Below the pieces are notes generated by a model, which saw only the letters and a list, made by a program, of their open reading frames with translations, was not told the DNA's origin and did not search any database. 36,755 bases of DNA, taken from contig JAAYLC010000038.1 of assembly GCA_012522045.1 (NCBI GenBank), forward strand, positions 1-36,755, read 5' to 3'. Every line of letters begins with the position of its first letter. The stretch's first letter is position 1. The position numbers and the translations under genes are program-made. This DNA comes from Bacteroidota bacterium. GTDB taxonomy: Bacteria; Bacteroidota; Bacteroidia; Flavobacteriales; Flavobacteriaceae. Below are positions 17,767-26,038 of the stretch, in pieces.

Positions 17767-18393
17767 TTATGGAAAACCGGTATTATTCACAGTACGCCAA
17801 TTAATATCAAAACGCCCTTCAGTAATCTCTATAAAATCGCCGGGGTCATCCCTGTTTACCATAGTACAGCTAAACGTGCCTGAAACAATCCCATTTTCGT
17901 AATCATAGCGGGTAATAGTAAGTGTCCCGCCGTTTTCTATGGAGCAGTACCACTTAAAAACTTGTGCTTCCTTATCCCACCATCTGGCTCTTATATTAAT
18001 GGAATGGTTTGCTTGCCCCAATCTTTCGCAATTGCTTTCCTTTATAGAAAAAGTACCTTCCCCATTTTTATGCAAGTCAATAATATGTAAATCTAATAAC
18101 CCTCCATTTCCGCTCTTATAATCCCTCACATTGATTTCATCATAAACATAATTTGGAGAATCTCCAAATGCGGAGAACCACATTCCCTTGTTCGGGGGAA
18201 TAGCTGCTGTTCCATCCCGTGGTATTAACAGTTTCCCATCCACATAGCAGCCAAAGGTGTTTTCTCCGGTTTGGGTTATGGGCGGTAGGGTAGGAACAAA
18301 GGCATCGTCATCGTTATTACAGCCTCCTGCCCCTAAAAGGAAAAATGATAGTATTGCCGGTATCAGGATATGGTTTTTTAACAGTGTTTTCAT
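17767..18393 (-). CDS. Putative surface lipoprotein, copy A
   Basis: This 208-residue protein has a signal peptide ending LLGAGGC with Cys25 as lipid site, followed by NNDDD. Acid-rich residues just after the Cys match the Bacteroidota export signal that sends lipoproteins to the cell surface. The mature part begins TQTGENTFGCYVDGKLLIPRDGT and ends FIEITEGRFDINWRT; the layout resembles DUF6252-type proteins (tentative). The start at 18393 was chosen because copy B begins with the same MKTLLKNHILIP; a longer reading to 18456 only covers a repeated leader. The first 62 residues are identical to copy B and the rest has diverged. Function unknown. Confidence 0.8.
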   Translation of the reverse strand: MKTLLKNHILIPAILSFFLLGAGGCNNDDDAFVPTLPPITQTGENTFGCYVDGKLLIPRDGTAAIPPNKGMWFSAFGDSPNYVYDEINVRDYKSGNGGLLDLHIIDLHKNGEGTFSIKESNCERLGQANHSINIRARWWDKEAQVFKWYCSIENGGTLTITRYDYENGIVSGTFSCTMVNRDDPGDFIEITEGRFDINWRTVNNTGFP

Positions 18394-18428
18394 GACTTCT
18401 GTTTTTTGTTTATTTGTTAAATATAATC
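18391..18428. repeat. 38-bp leader repeat, copy 1 (upstream of lipoprotein A)
   Basis: These 38 bp, from the start codon of lipoprotein A back through its leader, are identical to 20047-20084, which is the start codon and leader of the beta-barrel gene. The promoter half beyond it differs: here the -7 region reads ATATTTTG rather than the consensus TACTTTTG. Confidence 0.85.
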
Positions 18429-18437
18429 CAAAATATT

Positions 18438-18656
18438 TTAACACGAACTCCAACAAGGGATTCTTGTTGTATCGTTAAAAACATCAAGTTGTGCCCAGGG
18501 AAAAACCCGTTCATACAGCACCCCGGAGGTAAATTCTTCCTTATCAATGTTTATCAACAGACTGTCTATATTGACTTCGGGTTCATCATATTCTTCCTGG
18601 GCGTAGCCGTTTGTAAGAAAAAGTATAGCGATAACGAAAGGTAGTAATTTTTTCAT
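18438..18656 (-). CDS. Short secreted protein, probably the N-terminal fragment of a longer gene
   Basis: The 72-residue reading has a clear signal peptide (MKKLLPFVIAILFLTNGYAQ, cleavage after about residue 20) and a mature part EEYDEPEVNIDSLL, then FTSGVLYERVFPWAQLDVFN and a short tail ending IPCWSSC. The conserved-looking text stops abruptly near DTTRI, just where the DNA turns into the leader repeat of lipoprotein A. This suggests the 3' part was lost when the unit was duplicated. It sits 44 bp after lipoprotein B. It may still be translated as a small secreted peptide. Function not recognised. Confidence 0.55.
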   Translation of the reverse strand: MKKLLPFVIAILFLTNGYAQEEYDEPEVNIDSLLINIDKEEFTSGVLYERVFPWAQLDVFNDTTRIPCWSSC

Positions 18657-18700
18657 GGTAGTTTGTTTTGGTTAAAATAATAGTGTTGTTATCTTTGTTT

Positions 18701-19327
18701 TTATGGGAAATTTCCGGGTAATTCATTCCATTTAATATCAAAACGACCTTCTGTAATCTCTATGAAATCATTCGGGTCATCCCTGTTCACGGCAGTACTA
18801 TTAAAAGTTCCTGATACAATTCTATTCTCAAAATCATAGCGGGTAATAGTAAGTGTCCCGCCGTTTTCTATGGAGCAATACCATTTAAAAGCCTGTGCTT
18901 CCTCATTCCACCATCTTACAAAAAGATTAATATTGGGATTAGCATCCACATTAGCTTTACAATTGCTTTCATTTATTGTATAAGTGCCCTCACCATTTTG
19001 CTGTAAATCTGTAATATGAAGAGTTAAAAGTCCTCCATTACCACTTTTAAAATCTCGAACCATTATTTCGTTATATGTAAAATCTGTTGGACCTGGTCCT
19101 GCAATAAACCTTAACCCAGAATCAGTAGTGTGTAAGGATCCCGTGCCATCCCGGGGAATCAGGAGCTTGCCATCCACATAGCAGCCGAAGGTGTTTTCAC
19201 CGGTTTGGGTAATGGGTGGCAAGGTAGGAACAAAGGCATCGTCATCGTTATTACAGCCTCCTGCCCCTAAAAGGAAAAATGATAGTATTGCCGGTATTAG
19301 GATATGGTTTTTTAACAGTGTTTTCAT
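18701..19327 (-). CDS. Putative surface lipoprotein, copy B
   Basis: This 208-residue paralogue of copy A has the same signal peptide, Cys25 and NNDDD surface-export-like signal. The DNA is nearly identical for the first ~106 bp of the gene (one difference). The mature domain then diverges, with many replacements in the middle (SLHTTDSGLRFIAGPGPTDFTYNEI against the matching part of A). The C-terminal ITEGRFDIKWNE is again similar. The start at 19327 (MKTLLKNH) is set by alignment with copy A. It follows the beta-barrel gene by 29 bp on the same strand and is probably co-transcribed with it. Function unknown; DUF6252-like at best. Confidence 0.8.
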   Translation of the reverse strand: MKTLLKNHILIPAILSFFLLGAGGCNNDDDAFVPTLPPITQTGENTFGCYVDGKLLIPRDGTGSLHTTDSGLRFIAGPGPTDFTYNEIMVRDFKSGNGGLLTLHITDLQQNGEGTYTINESNCKANVDANPNINLFVRWWNEEAQAFKWYCSIENGGTLTITRYDFENRIVSGTFNSTAVNRDDPNDFIEITEGRFDIKWNELPGNFP

Positions 19328-19356
19328 GTTTTTTATTTTTGTCAAGAAAAGTGTTA

Positions 19357-20049
19357 TTACTCGCCTGTTTCATTTTTAAAATTATACTTAACCCCAAAAC
19401 TTATTAAATTATTTCTTAAGTAATGATTTCTGTTTCCCAAAAGAGTCGATGTATAACCCTTCTCTGTACCAGTCAAAAGATCAAGTTCTGCATATATCGC
19501 CATTTTTTTATTTATAAAATAATTAAATCCGAATCCTGCATTAGCGCTTCCATATTCGTTTAAATAGTCTTCTGTTGGCATATTTTCAGAATAGTTGATA
19601 TATTCACTCTTGGTTTCTATTGTATAACCATAGCCCAGTTTTAGATGTCCTTTTAAATTTTTATACAATCTAAATTCCCACTTTAAATTGAAAGGAATTG
19701 TAATTAAAGTTCCTCTAAATGTTCCATGCCTTTCATCAGTACCCAACCAGCCCGTAGTAGATGGCTCATAGAACGAAACGCCTGCTTTATAATACTTAAC
19801 TTTGCCTGACAGACTCCACTGTTTTCCAAAATAATATTCTGCCAATACACCTCCTTGAAAAAACTGTGCGGATTCCCCCACATTAAAATCATAAACACTG
19901 TTTATTCCAATTTCTGCCCCAAAATACCAGGTATTCTTTGGGTTTACAATTTCCAATTCTTGCGAAATAGTTTTGCCGGAAAGTAAACTTAAAACAATAA
20001 ACATCAGCATTTTTAATTCTAATTTCATTTTAAGTAGATGCATTATCAT
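19357..20049 (-). CDS. Outer-membrane beta-barrel protein (porin-family-like)
   Basis: The 230-residue protein has a signal peptide (hydrophobic LKMLMFIVLSLLSGKTISQ) and then alternating amphipathic strands with many aromatic residues: WYFGAEIGINSVYDF, WSLSGKVKYYKAG, GHLKLGYGYTIETKSEY, GFGFNYFINKKMAIYAELDLLTG. It ends ISFGVKYNFKNE, a typical last strand. This matches a small 8-stranded outer-membrane barrel (OmpA/OprF-type or porin-family). The start at 20049 is favoured because the ATG plus leader recur as a repeat in front of lipoprotein A; internal ATGs at 20043 and 20028 are possible. First gene of the accessory cluster; a consensus -7 box precedes it. Confidence 0.8.
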   Translation of the reverse strand: MIMHLLKMKLELKMLMFIVLSLLSGKTISQELEIVNPKNTWYFGAEIGINSVYDFNVGESAQFFQGGVLAEYYFGKQWSLSGKVKYYKAGVSFYEPSTTGWLGTDERHGTFRGTLITIPFNLKWEFRLYKNLKGHLKLGYGYTIETKSEYINYSENMPTEDYLNEYGSANAGFGFNYFINKKMAIYAELDLLTGTEKGYTSTLLGNRNHYLRNNLISFGVKYNFKNETGE

Positions 20050-20084
20050 GACTTCTGTTTTTTGTTTATTTGTTAAATATAATC
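20047..20084. repeat. 38-bp leader repeat, copy 2 (upstream of the beta-barrel gene)
   Basis: Identical to 18391-18428. It spans the start codon and the 5' leader of the beta-barrel gene, 1656 bp from the first copy and in the same direction. Confidence 0.85.
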
Positions 20085-20091
20085 AAAAGTA
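20084..20091 (-). promoter_or_regulatory. -7 promoter motif of the accessory cluster
   Basis: On the minus strand TACTTTTG fits TAnnTTTG exactly and lies 34 bp ahead of the beta-barrel ATG. It should drive the beta-barrel, lipoprotein and short secreted genes. Confidence 0.55.
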
Positions 20092-20161
20092 TTTCATTCC
20101 CATTCAAGAAAGACAAGCTTAAATGCTTTGTGTCTAGCTAAACAATCCAAAAATCAAAGTT

Positions 20162-20199
20162 AGAAGCTGTTGAAAGTACTTTGAATAACAACCGCTTCT
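20162..20199 (+). promoter_or_regulatory. Inverted repeat 1 upstream of groES
   Basis: AGAAGCTGTTG (20162-20172) pairs with CAACCGCTTCT (20189-20199) with one mismatch around a 16-nt loop. There is no T-tract, so it is not an obvious terminator. It may be an operator or a structured region ahead of groESL. Confidence 0.4.
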
Positions 20200-20229
20200 G
20201 ACAAGCTGGCACTTTTGTTTGGAAGAATT

Positions 20230-20260
20230 GGCAGAAACCGCTAATGGCATACTTTCTGCC
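20230..20260 (+). promoter_or_regulatory. Inverted repeat 2 upstream of groES
   Basis: GGCAGAAA (20230-20237) and TTTCTGCC (20253-20260) form a perfect 8-bp inverted repeat with a 15-nt spacer, ending 53 bp before the groES ATG. It is not the CIRCE sequence (TTAGCACTC-N9-GAGTGCTAA). A regulatory role in heat-shock control is possible but unproven. Confidence 0.4.
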
Positions 20261-20313
20261 TAATGCATGTCGTGTAAAAAAAATAAGGTTTAACTAAAAA
20301 AATAGTATTGAAA

Positions 20314-20589
20314 ATGGCATTAAAAATTCAACCGTTAGCAGATCGCGTTCTGGTAGAACCGCAAGAAGCCGAAACAAAAACAGCTTCAGGTATTTATATC
20401 CCGGATTCTGCAAAAGAAAAACCACAACAAGGTAAAGTCGTTGCAGTAGGAAACGGAAAAGAAGATCACAAAATGACTGTAAAAGTCGGTGATACTGTTC
20501 TCTATGGAAAATATTCCGGAACAGATTTAAAATTTGAAGGCAAAGATTACCTTATTATGAGAGAGGATGATATTCTCGCCATCATCTAA
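20314..20589 (+). CDS. groES: Co-chaperonin GroES
   Basis: The 91-residue protein is the heptameric lid of the GroEL folding chamber. [44 protein letters not shown] contains the mobile loop, and [33 protein letters not shown] the C-terminal part; length and motifs are as expected. The ATG at 20314 (MALKIQPL) was preferred over an in-frame TTG two codons earlier. It is followed 92 bp later by groEL. The intergenic region contains a small inverted repeat, GTTGAAC (20594-20600) with GTTCAAC (20620-20626). Upstream are two further inverted repeats but no CIRCE element. Confidence 0.97.
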   Translation: MALKIQPLADRVLVEPQEAETKTASGIYIPDSAKEKPQQGKVVAVGNGKEDHKMTVKVGDTVLYGKYSGTDLKFEGKDYLIMREDDILAII

Positions 20590-20681
20590 AAAAGTTGAAC
20601 GTTCTTTATATCAAAACAAGTTCAACAATCACATTAATTACAAATCACAAAGCATACTATCTAAAATAAACGCATAATAAA

Positions 20682-22319
20682 ATGGCAAAAGAAATAAAAT
20701 ACGATATTGAAGCCCGTGACGGCATAAAACGAGGCGTTGATGCTTTAGCAAACGCAGTAAAAGTAACGTTAGGTCCAAGAGGACGTAATGTAATCATCAG
20801 CAAATCTTTTGGTGCTCCTCAAGTCACCAAAGACGGGGTAACGGTAGCCAAAGAAATCGAATTGGAAGACACACTCGAAAACATGGGTGCACAAATGGTT
20901 AAAGAAGTCGCTTCCAAAACAAATGATTTGGCAGGTGACGGAACCACCACCGCAACTGTTTTAGCGCAAGCAATTGTGCAAGAAGGACTTAAAAACGTTG
21001 CTGCCGGTGCCAACCCGATGGAACTTAAAAAGGGAATCGATCAAGCGGTGGAAGCGATTGTCGAGAATCTTGAAAAGCAAACAACCAAAGTAGGAAATTC
21101 TTCCGAAATGATTAAGCAAGTAGCTTCTATCTCTGCTAATAACGATGAAGTCATTGGAGAACTCATCGCCAATGCTTTTGAAAAAGTAGGAAAAGAAGGC
21201 GTAATCACTGTTGAAGAAGCAAAAGGTACAGATACCTATGTAGAAGTTGTGGAAGGAATGCAGTTTGACCGCGGTTATCTTTCTCCTTACTTCGTAACCG
21301 ATACCGAAAAAATGCAAACGGTTTTGGAAGATCCTTACATCCTTCTTTACGACAAGAAAATATCGTCGATGAAAGATTTACTTCCTGTTTTGGAACCGGT
21401 TGCTCAACAAGGGAAATCACTGCTTATCATCGCTGAAGATGTGGACGGTGAAGCGTTGGCAACGTTGGTGGTCAACAAATTAAGAGGTTCGTTAAAAATC
21501 GCTGCTGTAAAAGCGCCCGGATTTGGAGACCGAAGAAAAGCAATGTTGGAAGACATCGCCATCCTTACCGGAGGTACGGTGATTTCTGAAGAGCGTGGAT
21601 TCACCTTAGAAAACACTACTGTAGACATGCTTGGTTCTGCCGAAACCATTACTTTGGACAAAGACAATACGACCATCGTAAACGGTGCCGGAGATAAAGA
21701 AGCGATTAAGAGCCGCGTCAATCAGATAAAAGCTCAGATAGAAACCACAACCAGCGATTACGACAAAGAAAAACTTCAAGAGCGTTTGGCAAAATTAGCC
21801 GGCGGTGTTGCGGTTCTTTATGTAGGAGCAGCTTCTGAAGTGGAGATGAAAGAGAAAAAAGACCGTGTTGACGATGCACTTCACGCCACGCGTGCTGCTG
21901 TGGAGGAAGGAATCGTTGCGGGTGGAGGTGTCGCCTTGGTTCGTGCGATGGAAGTGTTGAAATCCATCACCACCGACTCTTTGGATGCGACCACCGGAGT
22001 AAACATCGTGGCACGTGCCATTGAAGCGCCACTCAGAACCATTGTACAAAACGCAGGTGGCGAAGGTTCCGTGGTAATCAACAAAGTAAAAGAAGGCGAG
22101 AAAAACTTCGGATACGATGCAAAATCTGAGAAATACGTCGATATGCTTGAAGCAGGAATTATCGATCCTAAAAAAGTAACACGTGTGGCTCTTGAAAATG
22201 CGGCATCGGTAGCCGGAATGATTCTTACTACTGAATGTGCCTTAGTAGATATCAAAGAAGAAAATGCCGGTGGCGGAATGCCTGCCGGAATGGGCGGAGG
22301 AATGCCGGGAATGATGTAA
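20682..22319 (+). CDS. groEL: Chaperonin GroEL
   Basis: The 545-residue 60-kDa chaperonin folds proteins in an ATP-driven double ring. Motifs include [20 protein letters not shown], the ATP site [15 protein letters not shown] near 86-100, the apical-domain run [23 protein letters not shown], and the Gly/Met-rich tail [16 protein letters not shown]. Length is typical and all domains are present. It forms an operon with groES and is ended by a strong terminator at about 22342-22374. Confidence 0.98.
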   Translation: MAKEIKYDIEARDGIKRGVDALANAVKVTLGPRGRNVIISKSFGAPQVTKDGVTVAKEIELEDTLENMGAQMVKEVASKTNDLAGDGTTTATVLAQAIVQEGLKNVAAGANPMELKKGIDQAVEAIVENLEKQTTKVGNSSEMIKQVASISANNDEVIGELIANAFEKVGKEGVITVEEAKGTDTYVEVVEGMQFDRGYLSPYFVTDTEKMQTVLEDPYILLYDKKISSMKDLLPVLEPVAQQGKSLLIIAEDVDGEALATLVVNKLRGSLKIAAVKAPGFGDRRKAMLEDIAILTGGTVISEERGFTLENTTVDMLGSAETITLDKDNTTIVNGAGDKEAIKSRVNQIKAQIETTTSDYDKEKLQERLAKLAGGVAVLYVGAASEVEMKEKKDRVDDALHATRAAVEEGIVAGGGVALVRAMEVLKSITTDSLDATTGVNIVARAIEAPLRTIVQNAGGEGSVVINKVKEGEKNFGYDAKSEKYVDMLEAGIIDPKKVTRVALENAASVAGMILTTECALVDIKEENAGGGMPAGMGGGMPGMM

Positions 22320-22341
22320 TTTTTTCTTCAAACCAACTTTA

Positions 22342-22374
22342 AAAATCCCACGGTTTTTCTGTGGGATTTTTTTT
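22342..22374 (+). terminator. Intrinsic terminator of groESL
   Basis: AAAATCCCAC (22342-22351) pairs with GTGGGATTTT (22361-22370) around a 9-nt loop and runs into TTTT (to 22374), 22 bp after the groEL stop. Confidence 0.9.
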
Positions 22375-22447
22375 ATGATTCCGAATCTGAATATTTCATT
22401 TTTATAATCTGTTTACGTTACTTTTAAATTATCCCGTTTAGTCATTG

Positions 22448-22455
22448 TATTTTTG
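22448..22455 (+). promoter_or_regulatory. -7 promoter motif close to the start of the LuxE-like gene
   Basis: TATTTTTG is an exact TAnnTTTG match ending 9 nt before the ATG at 22465, so the mRNA leader would be only a few nt long. A -33 TTTG is not evident. Confidence 0.5.
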
Positions 22456-22464
22456 CATCACAGC

Positions 22465-23463
22465 ATGAAGGACAAACTCATAAATAAAATATTTAACATC
22501 AATTCTCCCGAAGCATTTGAACAGACTGCATTGGAAGTGTTTCGGTATCAATATGAAAATGTAAGCGTGTATCGAAAATTTTGCGATTTGATGCGGGTAA
22601 CTGTCGATGCCGTGAGCACCTCTAAAGAAATTCCTTTTCTTCCGATTCAGTTTTTTAAAAGTCAACAAATCATCGCCGAAAGATTAACACCTCAAACCGT
22701 ATTTACCAGCAGCGGTACCACCGGACAAATAACCAGCAAACACTACGTTTACGATTTAGAACTTTACGAACGCACTTTTTCCGACATATTTAAACAGTTT
22801 TACGGGGCGCCTTCGGATTATGTGATACTTGCGTTGCTTCCGTCCTATATGGAACGGGAAGGTTCGTCATTGATTTATATGGTTCAAAAGCTCATCGACA
22901 AAAGCGGAAATGAAAAAAGCGGAAATGAAAAAAGCGGGTTTTATCTACACAATTTAGAAGCACTTGCTGCTCAACTCAATGCGCTGGATCAGGAAAATTC
23001 AAAAGTGATTCTCATCGGCGTTTCCTATGCGTTATTGGATTTGATTGAACTACAGAAATTTAATCTGCAAAACACCATCATCATGGAAACCGGCGGCATG
23101 AAAGGACGCCGTCGGGAAATGGTTAAAGCAGAATTACACGAAACTTTAAAACAAGGATTTGGCGTTCGACAGATTCACAGTGAATACGGAATGACCGAAT
23201 TGCTTTCGCAGGCTTATTCATCCGGAGACGGCAAATTTAGTTGCCCACCGTGGATGAAAATCTACACCCGAGATTCCGAAGATGCCAAAACATTAATCCG
23301 CGGAAAAACAGGTGGAATCAATGTGATTGATTTGGCAAATTTATTTTCATGTGCGTTCATCGCCACACAAGATTTGGGAGTCGTAAATGAGGACGGAACA
23401 TTTGAAATTCGCGGGCGATTTGATGCGAGTGATATCCGCGGTTGCAACCTGATGATTCTTTAG
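22465..23463 (+). CDS. LuxE/acyl-protein synthetase-like adenylate-forming protein
   Basis: The 332-residue protein has the ATP/AMP motif TVFTSSGTTGQITSKH near 75-90, QIHSEYGMTELLSQAY near 235, and a C-terminal GTFEIRGRFDASDIRGCN, the layout of LuxE-type acyl-protein synthetases. Such proteins activate a carboxylic acid as acyl-adenylate and transfer it to a thiol. No luxCD or other light genes are nearby, and copies of this family are common in Flavobacteriia with unknown substrate. The start was set at the ATG at 22465 rather than an in-frame TTG at 22453, which lies inside the -7 motif. A 15-bp tandem repeat inside the gene encodes KSGNE repeats. Confidence 0.75.
   Translation: MKDKLINKIFNINSPEAFEQTALEVFRYQYENVSVYRKFCDLMRVTVDAVSTSKEIPFLPIQFFKSQQIIAERLTPQTVFTSSGTTGQITSKHYVYDLELYERTFSDIFKQFYGAPSDYVILALLPSYMEREGSSLIYMVQKLIDKSGNEKSGNEKSGFYLHNLEALAAQLNALDQENSKVILIGVSYALLDLIELQKFNLQNTIIMETGGMKGRRREMVKAELHETLKQGFGVRQIHSEYGMTELLSQAYSSGDGKFSCPPWMKIYTRDSEDAKTLIRGKTGGINVIDLANLFSCAFIATQDLGVVNEDGTFEIRGRFDASDIRGCNLMIL
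22900..22937 (+). repeat. 15-bp in-frame tandem repeat (KSGNE)
   Basis: The unit AAAAGCGGAAATGAA occurs at 22900-22914 and 22915-22929, and its first 8 bases again at 22930-22937. It encodes KSGNE-KSGNE-KSG in a likely surface loop; a change of one unit would keep the frame. Confidence 0.9.
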
Positions 23464-23562
23464 ATAACTTTAACTTTTAACCCTGTAAGATATAGCGAAG
23501 TAGTGCGTCTAACCTAGTGTGAAAGAGTAATGATTTTTCATAATTTGGTTGGTTAGTTAGTG

Positions 23563-23586
23563 AAGTCCCCGCATCCGCGGGGATTT
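23563..23586. terminator. Hairpin between convergent LuxE-like gene and tyrS
   Basis: TCCCCGC (23566-23572) pairs with GCGGGGA (23577-23583) around a 4-nt loop, extended by A-T pairs outside. It is followed on the plus strand by TTTCCTATTTTAT. It lies ~100 bp past the LuxE-like stop and 27 bp past the tyrS stop, so it may serve both genes. Confidence 0.65.
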
Positions 23587-23613
23587 CCTATTTTATAACC
23601 TTTTATCAAACCT

Positions 23614-24909
23614 TTAAACCGCCCGAATGATAAAATAATTCTTCTTTCCGCGCTGCAGTAAAACGAATTGATTTTTAATCAAATCTTTTGCAGTTATCAC
23701 ATACGAATCGGTAACCTTTTCTTTGTTGACGGAAATTGAATTTTCCTTCAAAGCACGCCTTGCTTCCCCGTTTGATTTTAAAAAATTAGTCTTTTCTCCC
23801 AATGCACTCACGATATCGATACCGGTTTCAATTTCAGCTTTTGACAGTTCAGCCTGCGGAACACCCTCAAAAACATCCAAAAAGGTTTGAACATCCATGT
23901 TTTTTAAATTCTCCGATGTAGATTTCCCAAATAAGATTTCCGAAGCTTGGATGGCTTTCGCTAATTCCTCCGTTCCATGAACGATGGTTGTAATTTCTTC
24001 TGCCAACTTTTTCTGCAACACTCGAAGATGAGGCGCTTCTTCGTGTCGTAAAATCAATTCATCGATGGTTTCTTTGGAAAGAAACGTAAAAATTTTGATG
24101 TACCGCTTGGCATCTTCATCCGAAGTGTTTAGCCAATATTGATAAAATTTATACGGAGAAGTTCTCTCGGCATCCAACCACACATTTCCACCTTCGGTTT
24201 TTCCGAATTTTGTGCCGTCACTTTTTGTAATCAAAGGACACGTCAGGGCATATCCTTTGCCGCCTTCCACTCTGCGAATCAATTCGGTTCCGGTGGTGAT
24301 GTTCCCCCACTGATCGCTTCCGCCCATCTGAAACGTGCAATCGTGGGTTTTGAACAAATGCAAAAAATCATATCCTTGAATCAGTTGATAACTGAATTCG
24401 GTAAACGAAAGCCCTTCCGAATCGTCTCCGCTGATTCTCGATTTTACGGAATCTTTTGCCATCATATAATTTACGGTAATGTGTTTTCCGATGGTGCGAA
24501 TAAACTCTAAAAAAGAGAAATCTTTCATCCAATCGTAATTATTGAGCAAAAGCGCAGCATGTTCATCTGCATCTGAAAAATCCAAAAAGCGGGAAAGTTG
24601 TTGTTTTATCGCTTGTTGATTTCTAAGCAATGTTTCTTCGTCAAGCAAATTCCTTTCTGCACTTTTCATCGAAGGATCTCCAATCATTCCGGTGGCACCT
24701 CCAATAAGAGCAATCGGACGGTGTCCGTGTCTTTGGAAATGAGCCAGCAACAATATGGGAACCAAATGACCTATATGTAACGATTCAGCGGTCGGATCAA
24801 AACCGACATAGGCTGTACGTGTTTTTTCGTTTAAATGAGCTTCCGTTTCCGGCATGACATCATGAATCATCCCTCGCCATCGCAGTTCTTCAATAAAACT
24901 ATTTTTCAT
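23614..24909 (-). CDS. tyrS: Tyrosyl-tRNA synthetase
   Basis: The 431-residue class I synthetase charges tRNA-Tyr. The HIGH motif is LHIGHLVP (residues 44-51). The KMSKS-type motif is [11 protein letters not shown] near 235. The tyrosine-site segment [34 protein letters not shown] is intact. The C-terminal ~70 residues form the S4-like RNA-binding domain ([24 protein letters not shown]). Length and motifs are normal. It has its own promoter (CTTG-N21-TATCTTTG, 24958-24926) and is divergent from the epimerase gene. Confidence 0.97.
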   Translation of the reverse strand: MKNSFIEELRWRGMIHDVMPETEAHLNEKTRTAYVGFDPTAESLHIGHLVPILLLAHFQRHGHRPIALIGGATGMIGDPSMKSAERNLLDEETLLRNQQAIKQQLSRFLDFSDADEHAALLLNNYDWMKDFSFLEFIRTIGKHITVNYMMAKDSVKSRISGDDSEGLSFTEFSYQLIQGYDFLHLFKTHDCTFQMGGSDQWGNITTGTELIRRVEGGKGYALTCPLITKSDGTKFGKTEGGNVWLDAERTSPYKFYQYWLNTSDEDAKRYIKIFTFLSKETIDELILRHEEAPHLRVLQKKLAEEITTIVHGTEELAKAIQASEILFGKSTSENLKNMDVQTFLDVFEGVPQAELSKAEIETGIDIVSALGEKTNFLKSNGEARRALKENSISVNKEKVTDSYVITAKDLIKNQFVLLQRGKKNYFIIRAV

Positions 24910-24925
24910 ATTTTATAAATTTTGA

Positions 24926-24958
24926 CAAAGATATATTTAACGGTTCTAATAGTGCAAG
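24926..24958 (-). promoter_or_regulatory. Promoter for tyrS
   Basis: On the minus strand CTTG (24958-24955) and TATCTTTG (24933-24926) are 21 nt apart, close to the TTTG/TAnnTTTG consensus. The -7 box ends 16 bp before the tyrS ATG. Confidence 0.65.
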
Positions 24959-25012
24959 AAGATGCTTTTTGATTGCTTCTAAATATTCTATAAAAAGCGT
25001 ACTTTCGCATTT

Positions 25013-26023
25013 ATGATATTAGTAACCGGCGGAACAGGTTTGGTAGGCAGTCACTTATTGTACTTTCTCCTGAAAGAAAAAACACAACACATACGCGCTC
25101 TTCACCGTAAATCGAGTGATATTGAGTCCGTAATGTCTATTTTCAGACACTACACTCAGGCCGAAAAAGCTGAAAAGCTGTTCAACCAAATTGAATGGTT
25201 TGAAGCCGACATCACAAACTTGCCGGAATTGGAAAAAGCTTTTGTCGGTATCACTCAGGTATATCACTGTGCGGCATTTGTCAGCTTTAACCCTTCGGAT
25301 TTCGACAAGTTAAAAAAAATAAACGTTGAAGGCACTGCCAACATTATGAATCTGTGTATCGATTTCAAAATAGAAAAATGTTGTTTTGTAAGTTCGATAG
25401 CCACCTTGAGTAAAAAACCGGAACAACTTCTGGCAGACGAAAACAGTTATTGGGATCCTAACGAAAAAAACAGCGCTTATTCCCTAACCAAATACGGCGC
25501 CGAAATGGAAGCTTGGCGCGCTACACAAGAAAGTTTGGATGTGGTCATTGTAAACCCCGGGGTCATTCTTGGGATTTCTCCGAATCGCCAGGAAAGCAGC
25601 ATCGTCGCTACTTTAAAAAATCGGAAAAACATTCCATTTTACACTTCAGGCGGAAACGGTTTTGTCGATGTGCGCGATGTGGTCAAAATCATGACAGCAT
25701 TAATGAAACTCCCGATAAAAAACGAACGCTTTGTCCTCGTGGGTGAAAATGCGGACTACAAAAGCTTTTTAATGAAGTTTGCAAATGTTTTCAATAAAAA
25801 GCCTCCCAAAAGAAAAATATCCAGGCTTCCGTTGAATATTTTAAACCAAATCGAATGGGTGTCGCATCTCATATTCCGCAACCGCCGCAAATTATCCAAA
25901 GATCTGATAAGAAGTCTTTATACCAACCGCAAGTATGACAATTCTAAAATTGTAAACCTTCTGGATTATCGCTTTATTTCCTTGGATGAAACTTTTCAAC
26001 ATCTTAAAGAACATAGCAAATAA
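25013..26023 (+). CDS. NAD(P)-dependent epimerase/dehydratase family protein (extended SDR)
   Basis: The 336-residue protein begins with the Rossmann motif MILVTGGTGLVGSHLL (GxxGxxG) and carries the catalytic YxxxK as YSLTKYGAE near 162. VYHCAAFVSFNPSDF and NVEGTANIMNLC are typical of extended short-chain dehydrogenases. The substrate is unknown; dihydroflavonol-4-reductase-like relatives in Flavobacteriia are similarly uncharacterised. A -7-like TACTTTCG (25000-25007) lies 5 nt before the ATG, hinting at a very short leader. It converges with the DUF4296 gene, 15 nt stop to stop. Confidence 0.85.
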   Translation: MILVTGGTGLVGSHLLYFLLKEKTQHIRALHRKSSDIESVMSIFRHYTQAEKAEKLFNQIEWFEADITNLPELEKAFVGITQVYHCAAFVSFNPSDFDKLKKINVEGTANIMNLCIDFKIEKCCFVSSIATLSKKPEQLLADENSYWDPNEKNSAYSLTKYGAEMEAWRATQESLDVVIVNPGVILGISPNRQESSIVATLKNRKNIPFYTSGGNGFVDVRDVVKIMTALMKLPIKNERFVLVGENADYKSFLMKFANVFNKKPPKRKISRLPLNILNQIEWVSHLIFRNRRKLSKDLIRSLYTNRKYDNSKIVNLLDYRFISLDETFQHLKEHSK

Positions 26024-26038
26024 GAATGCTATAGCATT

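Noticed and set aside
18394-18456. Longer N-terminus for lipoprotein A
   Set aside because: Paralogue B starts at MKTLLKNH and the extra 21 residues come from the repeated leader and promoter region.
20092-20313. CIRCE/HrcA operator upstream of groES
   Set aside because: No TTAGCACTC-N9-GAGTGCTAA or close variant; the inverted repeats seen have unrelated sequence.
22465-23463. Bioluminescence (lux) locus
   Set aside because: Only a LuxE-like single gene is present; no luxA/B/C/D nearby, and such genes are common in non-luminous Flavobacteriia.
23464-23613. Possible small RNA or tRNA in the gap between the LuxE-like gene and tyrS
   Set aside because: No cloverleaf could be drawn and only a terminator-like hairpin is visible.
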